A stretch of 64,000 nt of DNA, from positions 682,001 to 746,000 of the forward strand of contig NZ_JABMKW010000020.1 of the NCBI RefSeq assembly GCF_013204795.1, given 5' to 3'. This DNA comes from Pedobacter panaciterrae (GTDB lineage: Bacteria > Bacteroidota > Bacteroidia > Sphingobacteriales > Sphingobacteriaceae). The position numbers and the translations under genes were made by a program. The notes beneath the pieces are model-generated. The model was given only the letters and a program-made list of their open reading frames with translations, searched no databases and had not been told where the DNA came from. Position 1 is the first letter of the stretch. The number at the start of each line of letters is the position of its first letter. Of the stretch, positions 1 to 8,946 are shown piece by piece.

Positions 1-93
1 ATATTTTTCATAACACCCAAGAGAAAATTTTGTTTTATTAATTGTAAAAAAACATTACTTTTTTCTTAAATAATTATAACCGACAAATCGAAC

Positions 94-945
94 CTAGCTT
101 AATTTAGCTTTAAACAGAGATATTGTTCTTTGCCAGGCCAGTTTAGCAGCCGCTTCATTGTATCTGGTCGGCGAAGTATCGTTATTAAAAGCGTGATTTA
201 CGCCTTCATAAATATAGACTTTATAATCTATATGATTTTCTTTCAAAGCTGCTTCATAAGCCGGAATTCCCGCATTTATACGCTCATCCAGTCCACCATA
301 ATGAAGCATTACACTGGCTTTTATCTTAGGAACATCTTCTGCGGCTGCCTGTGCTCCATAGTATGCAACTGCTGCAAGCAACTTAGGATCGCTTACTGCA
401 AGTTTGTTTGCCATGCCCCCGCCCCAGCAAAAACCAACACATCCGGTTTTTCCGTTTCCATCTTTCCTGCTTCTCAAATATTCAAGTCCTTTCAGATAGT
501 TCTGCAAGTTTTTTGCCGGATCCAGCTTTCCGATCAGCTCCCGGCCTTTATCCTCATCCGAGGGTGTTCCGCCGAATGGCGATAAGGCATCCACTCCTAA
601 AGCAATAAAACCTTCGGCAGCTACTCTTTTGGTTACATCTATAATATGAGGGTTTAGCCCTCTGTTTTCGTGAATAACAAGTACACAACCCAGGTTCTTT
701 TTGTCCTTTGGCTTTGCCAGCACAGCCTTTACATCACCATCTGCACCAGGATAGGTAATGTTTTCGGTACTAATGCTGTCATCATTAAAACTGGAGGCTG
801 ATGCATAATTGTTTTCAAGTAAAGGTAATACTGTTAAGGCTATAGCTGTGCTTCCGGTAATGATAGCCAGCTTTTTCATGAATTCTTTCCTACTCAGTTT
901 GCTGTGGGTGTATTCATCGTATAAATTGATGATTTTCTGATCCAT
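94..945 (-). CDS. Exported dienelactone hydrolase family protein
   Basis: A 283-residue alpha/beta hydrolase of the dienelactone hydrolase family. The nucleophile motif G-x-C-x-G puts the catalytic Cys at residue 173 (GFCWGG), followed by Asp220 (GGLDERI) and His251 (GVNHAF), so the triad is intact; HENRG near residue 92 is the usual family motif. Residues 1-50 carry a hydrophobic signal segment after a basic stretch (SRKEFMKKLAII), giving an exported enzyme; this resembles but does not match a twin-arginine signal. Family members hydrolyse lactones or esters; the substrate here is unknown. It stands alone, reading toward the window edge, with an inverted repeat upstream at 981-1043. Confidence 0.88.
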   Translation of the reverse strand: MDQKIINLYDEYTHSKLSRKEFMKKLAIITGSTAIALTVLPLLENNYASASSFNDDSISTENITYPGADGDVKAVLAKPKDKKNLGCVLVIHENRGLNPHIIDVTKRVAAEGFIALGVDALSPFGGTPSDEDKGRELIGKLDPAKNLQNYLKGLEYLRSRKDGNGKTGCVGFCWGGGMANKLAVSDPKLLAAVAYYGAQAAAEDVPKIKASVMLHYGGLDERINAGIPAYEAALKENHIDYKVYIYEGVNHAFNNDTSPTRYNEAAAKLAWQRTISLFKAKLS

Positions 946-980
946 AGGTAAATAATTAAAATATGAACAATAAGTACTAA

Positions 981-1043
981 TATAACGTTTCTACAGCATC
1001 GTTTTAGGTTTTTATCAATTACGTTACATGATAAAACGTTATA
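981..1043. promoter_or_regulatory. Inverted pair of TATAACGTTT sites upstream of the hydrolase gene
   Basis: TATAACGTTT at 981-990 and its exact reverse complement AAACGTTATA at 1034-1043 lie 36-98 bases upstream of the hydrolase start codon. Each contains the small palindrome AACGTT. The spacing is too wide for a simple hairpin; two operator half-copies flanking a promoter is a possible reading. No regulator for it is seen in the window. Confidence 0.35.
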
Positions 1044-1348
1044 CAATAAGGGGGATTTGTCATGAAATTGTTTTTATTTTTTTCGTTGAAAACAAATTAA
1101 CAATATCGCTCGTTATATGATCAGTTTGTTTGGTTTAGGTTGGTCTGTGGTGGACCAACCATCTATTAATAACAGGGATAATCGCCAGATTCATCCCTGT
1201 TTCCTTTTAATCATCCTCGCCCTTCATCCGTTTCCTATATCACTTTAAAAAGATACTTAATTGACAAAAGGCCTTCAGAGTCGTTGCAAAGCCGTTCAAT
1301 ACTCGTCTGGAAGTCGTTAGTAACATAAAATAGATTTAGCATAAAATT

Positions 1349-1362
1349 TCGTCGAGATGACG
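1349..1362. repeat. Half copy of the GTCGAGATGACG palindromic repeat
   Basis: TCGTCGAGATGACG is identical to one arm of the full palindrome at 11686-11731 and shares its core with the copy at 20240-20327. It lies in non-coding DNA and is followed by a related run (GAATGACGAG, 1371-1380). It is probably a remnant or solo half of a REP-like intergenic element. Confidence 0.6.
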
Positions 1363-1636
1363 ACAGCTCAGAATGACGAGGTGTTATGAACAAACTCAAT
1401 CCAGACGGCCTAAAATGCGGTATTACGGAGTCTGCTGTTTACCTGCAAACAGCGGTAGGCAAAAAAAAAGAGTTTCATTTGACTAAAATACTATTGAAGT
1501 CAGAGTGTAGGATTATAAAAATCATTATCTTTGGCCTGCAAAAAGCAATTTTTTTCTTAATAATTCGGAGCTATTCGAATTAAAATTATAAGAAAATTGT
1601 AATTTTTGTTTTAAAAATTAATATATTCAAACTTGG

Positions 1637-1667
1637 TTGAGTTCAAGTTTTGTTTTCTGTATTTATG
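1637..1667 (+). promoter_or_regulatory. Candidate promoter for the sphingolipid operon
   Basis: TTG at 1637-1639 and TATTTATG at 1660-1667, separated by 20 bases, resemble the Bacteroidota consensus TTG-N19-TAnnTTTG with one mismatch in the -7 box. It lies about 150 bases before the first start codon, so other promoters in the AT-rich leader are possible. Confidence 0.3.
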
Positions 1668-1820
1668 ATCTTAGATTTGAGAAGTTTTTTTTAATTGGCA
1701 TAGATGTTGATTTTTCAAACTAATTACAAAAGGGGATTATATAGATTTAGGAATCATTTCTTGGAACATAAACCGACATCAACAATAACCAACCCTGTAA
1801 TCTAAACATATAGTACTAGC

Positions 1821-3026
1821 ATGCGCAAAAAATTACAAGATAGGATAGCAGCTTTTAAAGATGCTTCAGCAATTAAGGAAAAAGGCTTATATCCTTACTT
1901 CCGAGCAATAGAATCAGCACAGGATACGGAAGTGATGATAGATGGGAAGAGAGTTCTGATGTTTGGTTCTAACTCCTATCTAGGGTTAACAAATCACCCA
2001 AAAATTAAAGAAGCAGCAAAAGCTGCAGTTGATAAATATGGCACTGGTTGTGCCGGATCAAGATTTCTAAATGGTACACTTGACATACATATTGAACTGG
2101 AAAAAAGACTGGCTGCATATGTAGGTAAAGAAGCTGCCGTTCTTTTTAGCACAGGATTTCAGGTTAATTTAGGTGTAATATCATGTTTACTTGATAGAAA
2201 TGACTACCTAATTCTTGACGAATACGACCATGCTTCTATCATTGATGGCAGCAGATTATCGTTTTCACGTTCTATAAAATATGCACATAATGACATGGAT
2301 GATTTGCGCAAGAAATTGAGCAGATTGCCTGAAGATGCTGCAAAACTAATTGTTGCCGATGGTATCTTCAGCATGGAGGGTGACCTGGTTAATTTACCGG
2401 AGATCGTAAAAATTGCTGATGAGTTTGGCGCAAACATTATGATGGATGATGCACACAGCTTAGGTGTAATCGGCTTTAATGGTTCCGGAACTGCTTCTCA
2501 CTTTGGATTAACTGATAAGGTTGATTTGATTATGGGTACTTTCAGTAAGTCATTAGCTTCGCTAGGCGGCTTTATTGCAGGATCTGAAGAAACTATAGAA
2601 TTTGTGAAACACAGAGCACGCTCATTGATGTTCAGTGCAAGTATGCCACCTTCGGCTGTTGCAAGTGTTATTGCTGCCCTTGATATTATTGAGTCTGAGC
2701 CTGAGCGTATAGATCAGCTTTGGGCCAATACAAATTATGCTAAGAAATTACTTTTAGACGCCGGCTTCGATATAGGTCATACTGATAGCCCGATTATTCC
2801 GGTTTACATCAGAGATAACGACAAAACTTTCTTGATCACCAATATTTTAAGCAAGAACGGAATATTTGTAAACCCTGTGGTTTCGCCTGCTGTACCATCA
2901 GACTCTTCTCTTTTAAGATTCTCGTTAATGGCTACACATACTTTTGCTCAGATAGAGGAAGCTGTTGAAAAAATTGCAGCGGCTGCTAAACAAGTTAAAG
3001 TTAATTTATCACAGGTAACTATATGA
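1821..3026 (+). CDS. spt: Serine palmitoyltransferase
   Basis: A 401-residue fold-type I PLP enzyme of the alpha-oxoamine synthase family. It condenses L-serine with a fatty acyl-CoA to 3-ketosphinganine, the first step of sphingolipid synthesis. Asp210 and His212 (DDAHSLG) hold the cofactor, His137 (DHASIIDG) stacks on it, and Lys243 in GTFSKSLASLGG is the Schiff-base lysine. Length and motifs closely follow the well-studied soluble Sphingobacterium enzyme as I remember it. That match and the operon partners separate it from AONS (BioF) and 2-amino-3-ketobutyrate CoA ligase, its look-alikes. It overlaps the next gene by 4 bases (ATGA), implying translational coupling. Confidence 0.93.
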   Translation: MRKKLQDRIAAFKDASAIKEKGLYPYFRAIESAQDTEVMIDGKRVLMFGSNSYLGLTNHPKIKEAAKAAVDKYGTGCAGSRFLNGTLDIHIELEKRLAAYVGKEAAVLFSTGFQVNLGVISCLLDRNDYLILDEYDHASIIDGSRLSFSRSIKYAHNDMDDLRKKLSRLPEDAAKLIVADGIFSMEGDLVNLPEIVKIADEFGANIMMDDAHSLGVIGFNGSGTASHFGLTDKVDLIMGTFSKSLASLGGFIAGSEETIEFVKHRARSLMFSASMPPSAVASVIAALDIIESEPERIDQLWANTNYAKKLLLDAGFDIGHTDSPIIPVYIRDNDKTFLITNILSKNGIFVNPVVSPAVPSDSSLLRFSLMATHTFAQIEEAVEKIAAAAKQVKVNLSQVTI

Positions 3027-4141
3027 GAAACATAGTTGCAGTTAGCAATAAAAAGCAATTAGGTCAGTTTATTGATTTCCCTCACGACCTTTATAAAGGG
3101 GATTCGAATTATGTTCCAGAGCTCTTTATAGCTCAAAGAGACTTACTTACAACACATCCTTTTCATAAACACTCTTCATTGCAGTGTTTTTTGCTTTTCG
3201 AAGGAGACAAAATCATAGGCAGAATTGCCGCTATACTGAACAATAACTATAATATTTTTAACAGCGCAAATGATGGTTTCTTCGGTTTTTTTGACTGCAT
3301 AAACGATCAGGAGGCTGCTAATTTATTATTTGATACTGCAACCAAATGGTTAAAAGATAAAGGTGTAACAGGCGCTATTATTGGCCCAGTTAACTTCTCT
3401 ACCAATGAATCTTGTGGTTTATTGATCGAAGGATTCGATTCTCCTCCGGTTGTTATGATGCCTTACAACGCAACCTACTACCCTGCTTTAATGGAGGGCT
3501 GGGATTTGAAAAAGAAGGTAGATCTTATTGCCTGGAAATTTAATGGTGATAATTACGACGACCGCTCTGTAAAACTTATGGACAGGTTAGAGGAGCGTTT
3601 GAATAGGAATAACATCACCATCCGTAAGATCAACATGAAGAACTTTAAACAGGAAGCGGCCAACCTGCGTGAGGTTTACAATAAAGCATGGGATAAAAAT
3701 GCTGGCTTTGTACCATTAAATGATGAGGAGTTTGACTATCAGGCTAAAGATCTTAAACTGGTACTTGATCCTGATTTTTGTTTTGTTGCAGAACAAGATG
3801 GTAAACTTGTTGGTTTTGGCGCTGCCATTCCGGACATGAACCAGATCCAGATTAAAATTAAAAAAGGAAGGCTCCTTCCTACAGGTATATTTAAATTATT
3901 ATTTGGTAAGAAAAACGTTAAAGGAATAAGAATTTTACTTCTGGGCGTTGTTGATGGTTATCGTAAAATGGGCATCGAAGCTTGTATTTATGGTAGTATC
4001 ATTAAATCTTACAAAGCTAAAAAGTTCGAATACGCTGAGGCGGGATGGACATTAGAGCATAACGATCTTGTTAATAATGCAATTATTGCCATCAAAGGTG
4101 ATCCTTATAAAAAATACAGGATCTACGAGAAAGCCATATGA
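3023..4141 (+). CDS. GNAT-fold acyltransferase, candidate bacterial ceramide synthase
   Basis: A 372-residue cytoplasmic protein with a YghO-like N-terminal part (FIDFPHDLYKGDSNYVPEL, residues 17-35) and a C-terminal GNAT-like domain (about residues 205-372). The C-terminal part contains the run GYRKMGIEACIYG and the family pattern AEAGWTLEHND then KKYRIYEK. The translated family is often labelled only as N-acetyltransferase or, misleadingly, GTP cyclohydrolase. Known work on bacterial ceramide synthesis (spt, bcerS, cerR in Caulobacter) identified a GNAT-type N-acyltransferase as the ceramide synthase. Placement between spt and a reductase with 4-base overlaps on both sides makes the same role likely here. 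That function is an inference, not visible in the sequence. Confidence 0.75.
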   Translation: MRNIVAVSNKKQLGQFIDFPHDLYKGDSNYVPELFIAQRDLLTTHPFHKHSSLQCFLLFEGDKIIGRIAAILNNNYNIFNSANDGFFGFFDCINDQEAANLLFDTATKWLKDKGVTGAIIGPVNFSTNESCGLLIEGFDSPPVVMMPYNATYYPALMEGWDLKKKVDLIAWKFNGDNYDDRSVKLMDRLEERLNRNNITIRKINMKNFKQEAANLREVYNKAWDKNAGFVPLNDEEFDYQAKDLKLVLDPDFCFVAEQDGKLVGFGAAIPDMNQIQIKIKKGRLLPTGIFKLLFGKKNVKGIRILLLGVVDGYRKMGIEACIYGSIIKSYKAKKFEYAEAGWTLEHNDLVNNAIIAIKGDPYKKYRIYEKAI

Positions 4142-5127
4142 GTAAAAGGGTATTAATTACCGGTGCTACAGGTTTTGTGGGTTATCATCTTATTGAGAAA
4201 GCAATACAGTCTGGCTTAGAGGTTTATGCTGCTGTTCGCAAAAGCAGTAATAAAAGTCACCTGAGTGTATTTGACATTAAGTATATTGACCTGGACTATA
4301 GCTCTGTAGATAATTTAAGATCTCAGCTCGAAGAACATCAGTTCAACTATATTATTCATGCTGCCGGTATTACCAAAGCTAAAACAAAAGCGGAATACAA
4401 TAAGATAAATGCTGAGTTTACCGAGTACCTTGCTGTTGCCGCAATTACTGCCAGTATCAGACTAGAAAAGTTTGTTTTTGTGAGTAGTCTGGCTGCTTTG
4501 GGTCCGTTGGTTGATCTTAGTAAGGAAATTAAAGAGGATACTCCTGCCCATCCGGTAACTAATTATGGAACAAGTAAATTACTTGCCGAAAAATACTTAT
4601 CTGAAATTCCGGGTCTGCCGCTGATCACCATTCGCCCCACAGCGGTGTATGGCCCTCGTGAAAAGGATATTTTTATTCTATTTAAAAGTATAAGCAGAGG
4701 TCTGGAACCTCACATAGGCAGTTTTAAACAGCAGCTGAGCTTCATTTATGTAAAAGACCTTGCTGATGTTATTGTAAATTCTCTTTTTGTTAAGATTAAT
4801 GGAAAGCAATACAATATTTCGGACGGCAATGTTTACGATCGTTATGCGCTTGCTGAACTGGTTAAAAAGACACTAAAGCAAAGAACTTTTAAGTTCCATT
4901 TACCCGTACCTGTTGTTGGAGCTATGGCTTCATTTATGGATTTCATTTATTTAAACAGTAAGAATACGCCTACCTTAAATAAAGAAAAGATGGCAGAGCT
5001 TACTGCTATTAACTGGGCTTGCAATATTGACAGCGCAAAGCAGGATCTTGGCTATGCACCTAAGTTTAATCTTGAAAAGGGATTAATTGATACGGTTAAG
5101 TGGTACAAAGCCAATAACTGGTTATAG
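4138..5127 (+). CDS. NAD-dependent epimerase/dehydratase family reductase, candidate ceramide reductase
   Basis: A 329-residue extended short-chain dehydrogenase. It has the N-terminal nucleotide site GATGFVG (residues 9-15), a catalytic Ser at 116-117 (FVSSLAALG) and the YxxxK pair Tyr143/Lys147. The first codons overlap the acyltransferase stop by 4 bases, closing a three-gene unit. In bacterial sphingolipid synthesis the 3-keto group is reduced by an epimerase-like enzyme (CerR), so reduction of 3-ketosphinganine or oxidised ceramide is the best guess. Family membership is certain; the substrate rests on context. The stop is 1 base from the convergent xseB stop with no terminator between. 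Confidence 0.82.
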   Translation: MSKRVLITGATGFVGYHLIEKAIQSGLEVYAAVRKSSNKSHLSVFDIKYIDLDYSSVDNLRSQLEEHQFNYIIHAAGITKAKTKAEYNKINAEFTEYLAVAAITASIRLEKFVFVSSLAALGPLVDLSKEIKEDTPAHPVTNYGTSKLLAEKYLSEIPGLPLITIRPTAVYGPREKDIFILFKSISRGLEPHIGSFKQQLSFIYVKDLADVIVNSLFVKINGKQYNISDGNVYDRYALAELVKKTLKQRTFKFHLPVPVVGAMASFMDFIYLNSKNTPTLNKEKMAELTAINWACNIDSAKQDLGYAPKFNLEKGLIDTVKWYKANNWL

Positions 5128-5128
5128 T

Positions 5129-5329
5129 TTATTGGTTCTCCATTTGTTTAATGATCTTGTTTACTTCTGTTTCTGTTGCCCTTAGTTTGGTTTGGCAAAA
5201 CTCAATCAGTTCCGATGCACGCTTAACCTTATCAGCAAGTACATCTACTGAAACAGATTCATTCTCTATTTCCTGTGCAATCTCAGTTAGCTCCTTATAG
5301 GCAGCCTCATATGTTAAATTCGTTCCCAT
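5129..5329 (-). CDS. xseB: Exodeoxyribonuclease VII small subunit
   Basis: A 66-residue helical protein with the family pattern YEAAYKELTEIAQEIEN near the start and a heptad-like run to the end. It pairs with XseA to form exonuclease VII, which degrades single-stranded DNA into short oligonucleotides in the cytoplasm during repair. The start codon lies 23 bases inside the 3' end of xseA, the usual translationally coupled order. Confidence 0.92.
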   Translation of the reverse strand: MGTNLTYEAAYKELTEIAQEIENESVSVDVLADKVKRASELIEFCQTKLRATETEVNKIIKQMENQ

Positions 5330-6704
5330 GGTATCTGGATTTAGATTTTACTGTTGTCTTTATTTCTGTTGTAGCCAATCTGACTGTTAACTCCTGACCG
5401 GCTTCTACCCCATCTGCATTGCTTACAATCTTCCCGTCTATTTTTATAATCGCAAAGCCTTTATTGAGGATACTTTGCGGACTCATCAATTTTACCAGCG
5501 ACTGAAAGTGGCCTATATAACCTCTTTTATTAGCAAAATACATTCTGCTGTATGATTGCAGGTTGCTGTTTAGGTTACTGAGGTCCTTACGCCTGTTTGA
5601 GATGATTATTTTAGGGTTGGTGAGTATCAGGCCTGATAAATTTAAAATACTTCTGTGATGCTCATGCAACAGGTTTCTTGTGGTGTTTATGGTAATCTGA
5701 TTCAGATGATTAAGCCTGTCTTTATGATGATTGATCATTTGATATGTTTTAATCAGCATCATTTTCTGAATGCTCAATACCGATTCCTCAAATGCCCTGT
5801 TATGCGCAATTATTAACTCAGCTGCTTTGGTTGGTGTTTTGGTTGAAGTATGTGCCATAAGATCGGCAATAGTTTCATTCTTCTGGTGCCCTATTCCTGT
5901 AATTACCGGAATGGGAAATTTAGCGATTGCCCTGCTCAGGTCGTAATTATCAAATATGAGAAAATCGGTTTGCGAACCACCGCCTCTAATGATAACCACT
6001 GCGTCATATGCTTTGGCAGATTGATATACTTCTATGATCTTGTTAAGAATCTGTTTGGCATTTACATCGCCCTGCACCAGGGTAAAATAGTTATCAATTA
6101 TAAAATTGTACCCAAATGAGTTATTTTCAAGCGTATGCTTAAAATCCATATAACCCGCAGATGTATCTGAGGAAATAACGGCAATATGTTGTAATACTTT
6201 ATTTAATTGCAGGCCACTGTTTTTAGTAAAGTACTGCTCTCCCCTTTTTTGAATGAATTCGGGATTTTCCCTGACCAGCCTTTCTAGCGTATCTTTTCGT
6301 TGCTGTTCAAATAGGCCGAGGGTAAAGTTGGTATCTATATCTATCAGATTTAGCTGCAGGCCAAAAGCGGGGTTATATTGAACGGTAACCTGTACCAAAA
6401 CATTAATATCGTTTTTAAACTTCTGTCCGGTTGCCTGTTCAAAGTTGGCAATGTTTACAGAGGCGTTTCCCCAGGCCCTTCCGGCAATTTTAGCGAGAAT
6501 CCTGTTAGATGATTTTTCTTTCTCTACCAGTTCAAAATAATGGTAATTGCTTTGTGGCTTGTAGGTATAATTGGTAACATCGGCAATTACCCAAAAGGTT
6601 CTTTGTCCGAATACCCCATCTATTGCCTGCTGGATTTGACCGGTAAGCTCAGAGAGTTTTATGGAAGCAGGATTAGATGGATACAAGGGAACTGCCATTT
6701 TCAT
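5307..6704 (-). CDS. xseA: Exodeoxyribonuclease VII large subunit
   Basis: A 465-residue catalytic subunit. It has an N-terminal OB-fold (about residues 14-120, with KLSELTGQIQQAIDGVFG and FWVIADVTNY), the XseA core with RGGGSQTDFLIFDNYDLSRAIAKFPIPVITGIGHQ around residues 240-275, a long helical region and a short C-terminal beta part. Chain length is near the upper end for the family. The start overlaps the stop of the upstream LD-carboxypeptidase gene by 32 bases; the Met at residue 3 is an alternative start that still overlaps. Confidence 0.94.
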   Translation of the reverse strand: MKMAVPLYPSNPASIKLSELTGQIQQAIDGVFGQRTFWVIADVTNYTYKPQSNYHYFELVEKEKSSNRILAKIAGRAWGNASVNIANFEQATGQKFKNDINVLVQVTVQYNPAFGLQLNLIDIDTNFTLGLFEQQRKDTLERLVRENPEFIQKRGEQYFTKNSGLQLNKVLQHIAVISSDTSAGYMDFKHTLENNSFGYNFIIDNYFTLVQGDVNAKQILNKIIEVYQSAKAYDAVVIIRGGGSQTDFLIFDNYDLSRAIAKFPIPVITGIGHQKNETIADLMAHTSTKTPTKAAELIIAHNRAFEESVLSIQKMMLIKTYQMINHHKDRLNHLNQITINTTRNLLHEHHRSILNLSGLILTNPKIIISNRRKDLSNLNSNLQSYSRMYFANKRGYIGHFQSLVKLMSPQSILNKGFAIIKIDGKIVSNADGVEAGQELTVRLATTEIKTTVKSKSRYHGNEFNI

Positions 6705-7713
6705 CTACATTAAGGATATGCTTTGCACCGCATTTGAGTGCAAAGTTATTGATTTGATGACCCACAGGGAAATCAAAACATACAGGGTAATCATATTCCT
6801 TTATTTTTTCTGTTACGATCTCGTAAACTGTCCTGCCAAATTCTTCGCCCGGAGTTTCTTCTTTTAAGCTAAAGCCTCCTATAATTAATCCTTTAAGCTT
6901 ATCTAGTTTTCCGCTGCGTTTTAGGTTCCAGAACATTCTGTCGATACTGTACAGTTCTTCATGGGTGTCCTCCACAAATAAGATGGCATCATCAGTTTTA
7001 AGATCGGAATTGCTTCCCGCAAGGGTTTCAATGAGGCTAAGGTTGCCCCCTACTAAAACACCTTCTATTTTACCCGGCCGGTTATAACTTACCGGTGGCG
7101 CAGTGTATTTAACATCCTCGCCGGTTAGTACCTGTCTTATCGAGAGAATTGTTTCTATTTGAATGGGTTTTGCCAGCAGCCAATCGTTTGGAAAGCTGTT
7201 GCACATTTTAGAATGTATGGTTGCAATACCATAATTGCTATGAATATGTGTATGAAGAACCGTGATATCGCTAAAGCCTATTATCCATTTTGGATTGGCT
7301 TTGAACTTTGTAAAATCCAGCTTATCAATTATCCGTACCAGTCCGTAGCCCCCTCTGGCACACATAATTGCTTTGATATTAGGATCATCTAACATCCGCT
7401 GCAAATCTGCTGCTCTTTCCTGATCGGTACCTCCAAGTGAAAAGTCTTTTGCTCCTATCGTTTTCCCGGTTTCGACCTTAAAGCCCCAGCCTTGCATCAA
7501 TTGCACGGATGGCTGGATGTCTAATAAAGAGATGTAGCTGGCCGGACTTGTTATTGCTATGGTATCGCCCGGCTTAAGGTACGGTGGTATTTTTGATTTA
7601 GCCAACTCTGAGGTTATCACTTTATTTACCGCCTTAGTATTACTCCATACCTTTGACGTTGAAGCAGATACTCCGGCTGTGACAACAAAGGAAAGAAAAT
7701 GTTTACGGTTCAT
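6673..7713 (-). CDS. ldcA: LD-carboxypeptidase (murein tetrapeptide carboxypeptidase, S66 family)
   Basis: A 346-residue S66 serine peptidase that removes the terminal D-alanine from murein tetrapeptides during cell wall recycling. The nucleophile is Ser148 in GFSDIT, the acid Glu248 in LFVEDTHE, and the base His319 in PVGHQ. A hydrophobic N-terminus (residues 5-20) and about 40 extra leading residues compared with cytosolic LdcA suggest export, so it may act on periplasmic muropeptides. It shares an overlapping operon with xseA and xseB, which looks like compact packing more than shared function. Confidence 0.88.
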   Translation of the reverse strand: MNRKHFLSFVVTAGVSASTSKVWSNTKAVNKVITSELAKSKIPPYLKPGDTIAITSPASYISLLDIQPSVQLMQGWGFKVETGKTIGAKDFSLGGTDQERAADLQRMLDDPNIKAIMCARGGYGLVRIIDKLDFTKFKANPKWIIGFSDITVLHTHIHSNYGIATIHSKMCNSFPNDWLLAKPIQIETILSIRQVLTGEDVKYTAPPVSYNRPGKIEGVLVGGNLSLIETLAGSNSDLKTDDAILFVEDTHEELYSIDRMFWNLKRSGKLDKLKGLIIGGFSLKEETPGEEFGRTVYEIVTEKIKEYDYPVCFDFPVGHQINNFALKCGAKHILNVDENGSSLVSI

Positions 7714-7884
7714 TTTGGGTGGCTTTTTCTATATACAATTATAAGGCTAATTGCTGAAATCTGGAGGCATTCTTCGCAATCGTTTTCGTAATATTTCAAT
7801 ATCAAAATGCATTTTTCTGGGGAATTTCAATTCCAAGAGCGGTATATTAGTTAACCAAATATGTTTAAAATCTGGACAATCTGA

Positions 7885-8910
7885 ATGAAAAAATACTTGA
7901 TTATTGCCTGTTGTTACTTTAGCTTAAATGCTAATGCGCAAAATAAAAATGTTTCTCTTGTAAGAAATGATCAGGAGCGCAAAGTCGATGTGCTGATAGA
8001 TGGTAAACCTTTTACCAGTTTTATCTATCCTGAGAATATGGAAAAGCCCATACTCTATCCGATACTCGCTGCCGATGGTGCTATTGTAACCAGGGGCTTT
8101 CCTTTAAATAAACGCGAGGGCGAACGCGTAGATCATCCGCACCACGTTGGCTTGTGGCTTAACTATGAAAGTGTAAATGGGCTAGACTTCTGGAACAACT
8201 CTTTTGCTATTCCTGCAGAAAAGAAAGTAAAATATGGATGGATCAGGAATGTGAAGGTAGACAAGGTTGAAAACGGCAAAGCCAGTGGTAAGTTAAGCTA
8301 TACCGCGAACTGGGAAAATCAGGCCAAAGATATACTGTTAAAAGAGCAAACTACATTTGTTTTCTCGGGAACTGACAATGCCAGAATTATTGACAGAATA
8401 ACCACACTTACTGCTCAAAAAGACACTGTGAAATTTAAAGATATTAAAGATGGTATGCTAGGTATCCGTGTTACCAAAGAGCTGGAATTCCCTTCAAATA
8501 AGGTAGAAGAATTTACTGATAGTCAAGGAAATATAACAAAAGTTTCAGCATCAGGTAACGGCGCAAATGGCACCTATTTAACCAGTGCCGGTAAAAAAGG
8601 TAATGATGCCTGGGGCACCAGAGGTAACTGGTGTGTTTTATACGGAGTTAAAGAAGGCAAACCGCTTTCTGTAGCAATCATAGATCATCCTAAAAACCCC
8701 GGCTATCCTACTTACTGGCATGCACGTGATTACGGTTTGTTTGCTGCTAATCCACTTGGACAGGCCATATTCAGCGAAGGAAAAGAATCTTTAAATCTAA
8801 CCCTAAAACCTGGCGCATCTGTTACTTTTCGTTACAGAATCCTTGTAGGTTCAGGTACAGAAGTTTCTGCTGATACATTGAACAAGCAGGCTGCCAATTT
8901 TGGAAAATAA
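7885..8910 (+). CDS. Secreted DUF6807 (PmoA-like) family protein
   Basis: A 341-residue protein with a cleavable signal peptide (residues 1-19, ending NANAQ). It has the family's conserved blocks: YPILAADGAIVTRGFP (58-73), the His-rich motif DHPHHVGLW (83-91), and HARDYGLFAANPLG near the C-terminus. The family is often mislabelled as methane oxygenase; no copper-enzyme features are visible. It is frequently found with DUF1080 and Gfo/Idh genes in carbohydrate loci, as here: two such genes follow with gaps of 36 and 9 bases, so it probably shares their operon. The biochemical role is unknown; the histidines could bind metal or substrate. Confidence 0.8.
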   Translation: MKKYLIIACCYFSLNANAQNKNVSLVRNDQERKVDVLIDGKPFTSFIYPENMEKPILYPILAADGAIVTRGFPLNKREGERVDHPHHVGLWLNYESVNGLDFWNNSFAIPAEKKVKYGWIRNVKVDKVENGKASGKLSYTANWENQAKDILLKEQTTFVFSGTDNARIIDRITTLTAQKDTVKFKDIKDGMLGIRVTKELEFPSNKVEEFTDSQGNITKVSASGNGANGTYLTSAGKKGNDAWGTRGNWCVLYGVKEGKPLSVAIIDHPKNPGYPTYWHARDYGLFAANPLGQAIFSEGKESLNLTLKPGASVTFRYRILVGSGTEVSADTLNKQAANFGK

Positions 8911-8946
8911 CTCTTAAACATAGATTAAAACAAATAATACACACTA

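Larger units (their letters stand above)
946..1820. other. Long non-coding region before the sphingolipid operon
   Basis: No convincing gene is present in these 875 bases. It holds two consecutive hairpins: arms GGTTGGTC 1138-1145 with GACCAACC 1153-1160, and AACAGGGAT 1171-1179 with ATCCCTGTT 1193-1201. It also has one arm of the window's palindromic repeat (TCGTCGAGATGACG, 1349-1362), a small hairpin AAACTTG/CAAGTTT at 1629-1650 and a weak promoter candidate at 1637-1667. A 65-codon open frame at 1386-1583 has no recognisable features and I do not call it a gene. Confidence 0.6.

Noticed and set aside
130..585. 151-codon plus-strand frame antisense to the hydrolase gene
   Set aside because: The opposite strand encodes a complete dienelactone hydrolase with an intact triad; this frame has no family features.
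1386..1583. 65-codon plus-strand open frame between the hydrolase and spt
   Set aside because: It starts right after a REP-like half site, has no recognisable domain, has erratic composition and reads through a poly-A tract; it looks like chance.
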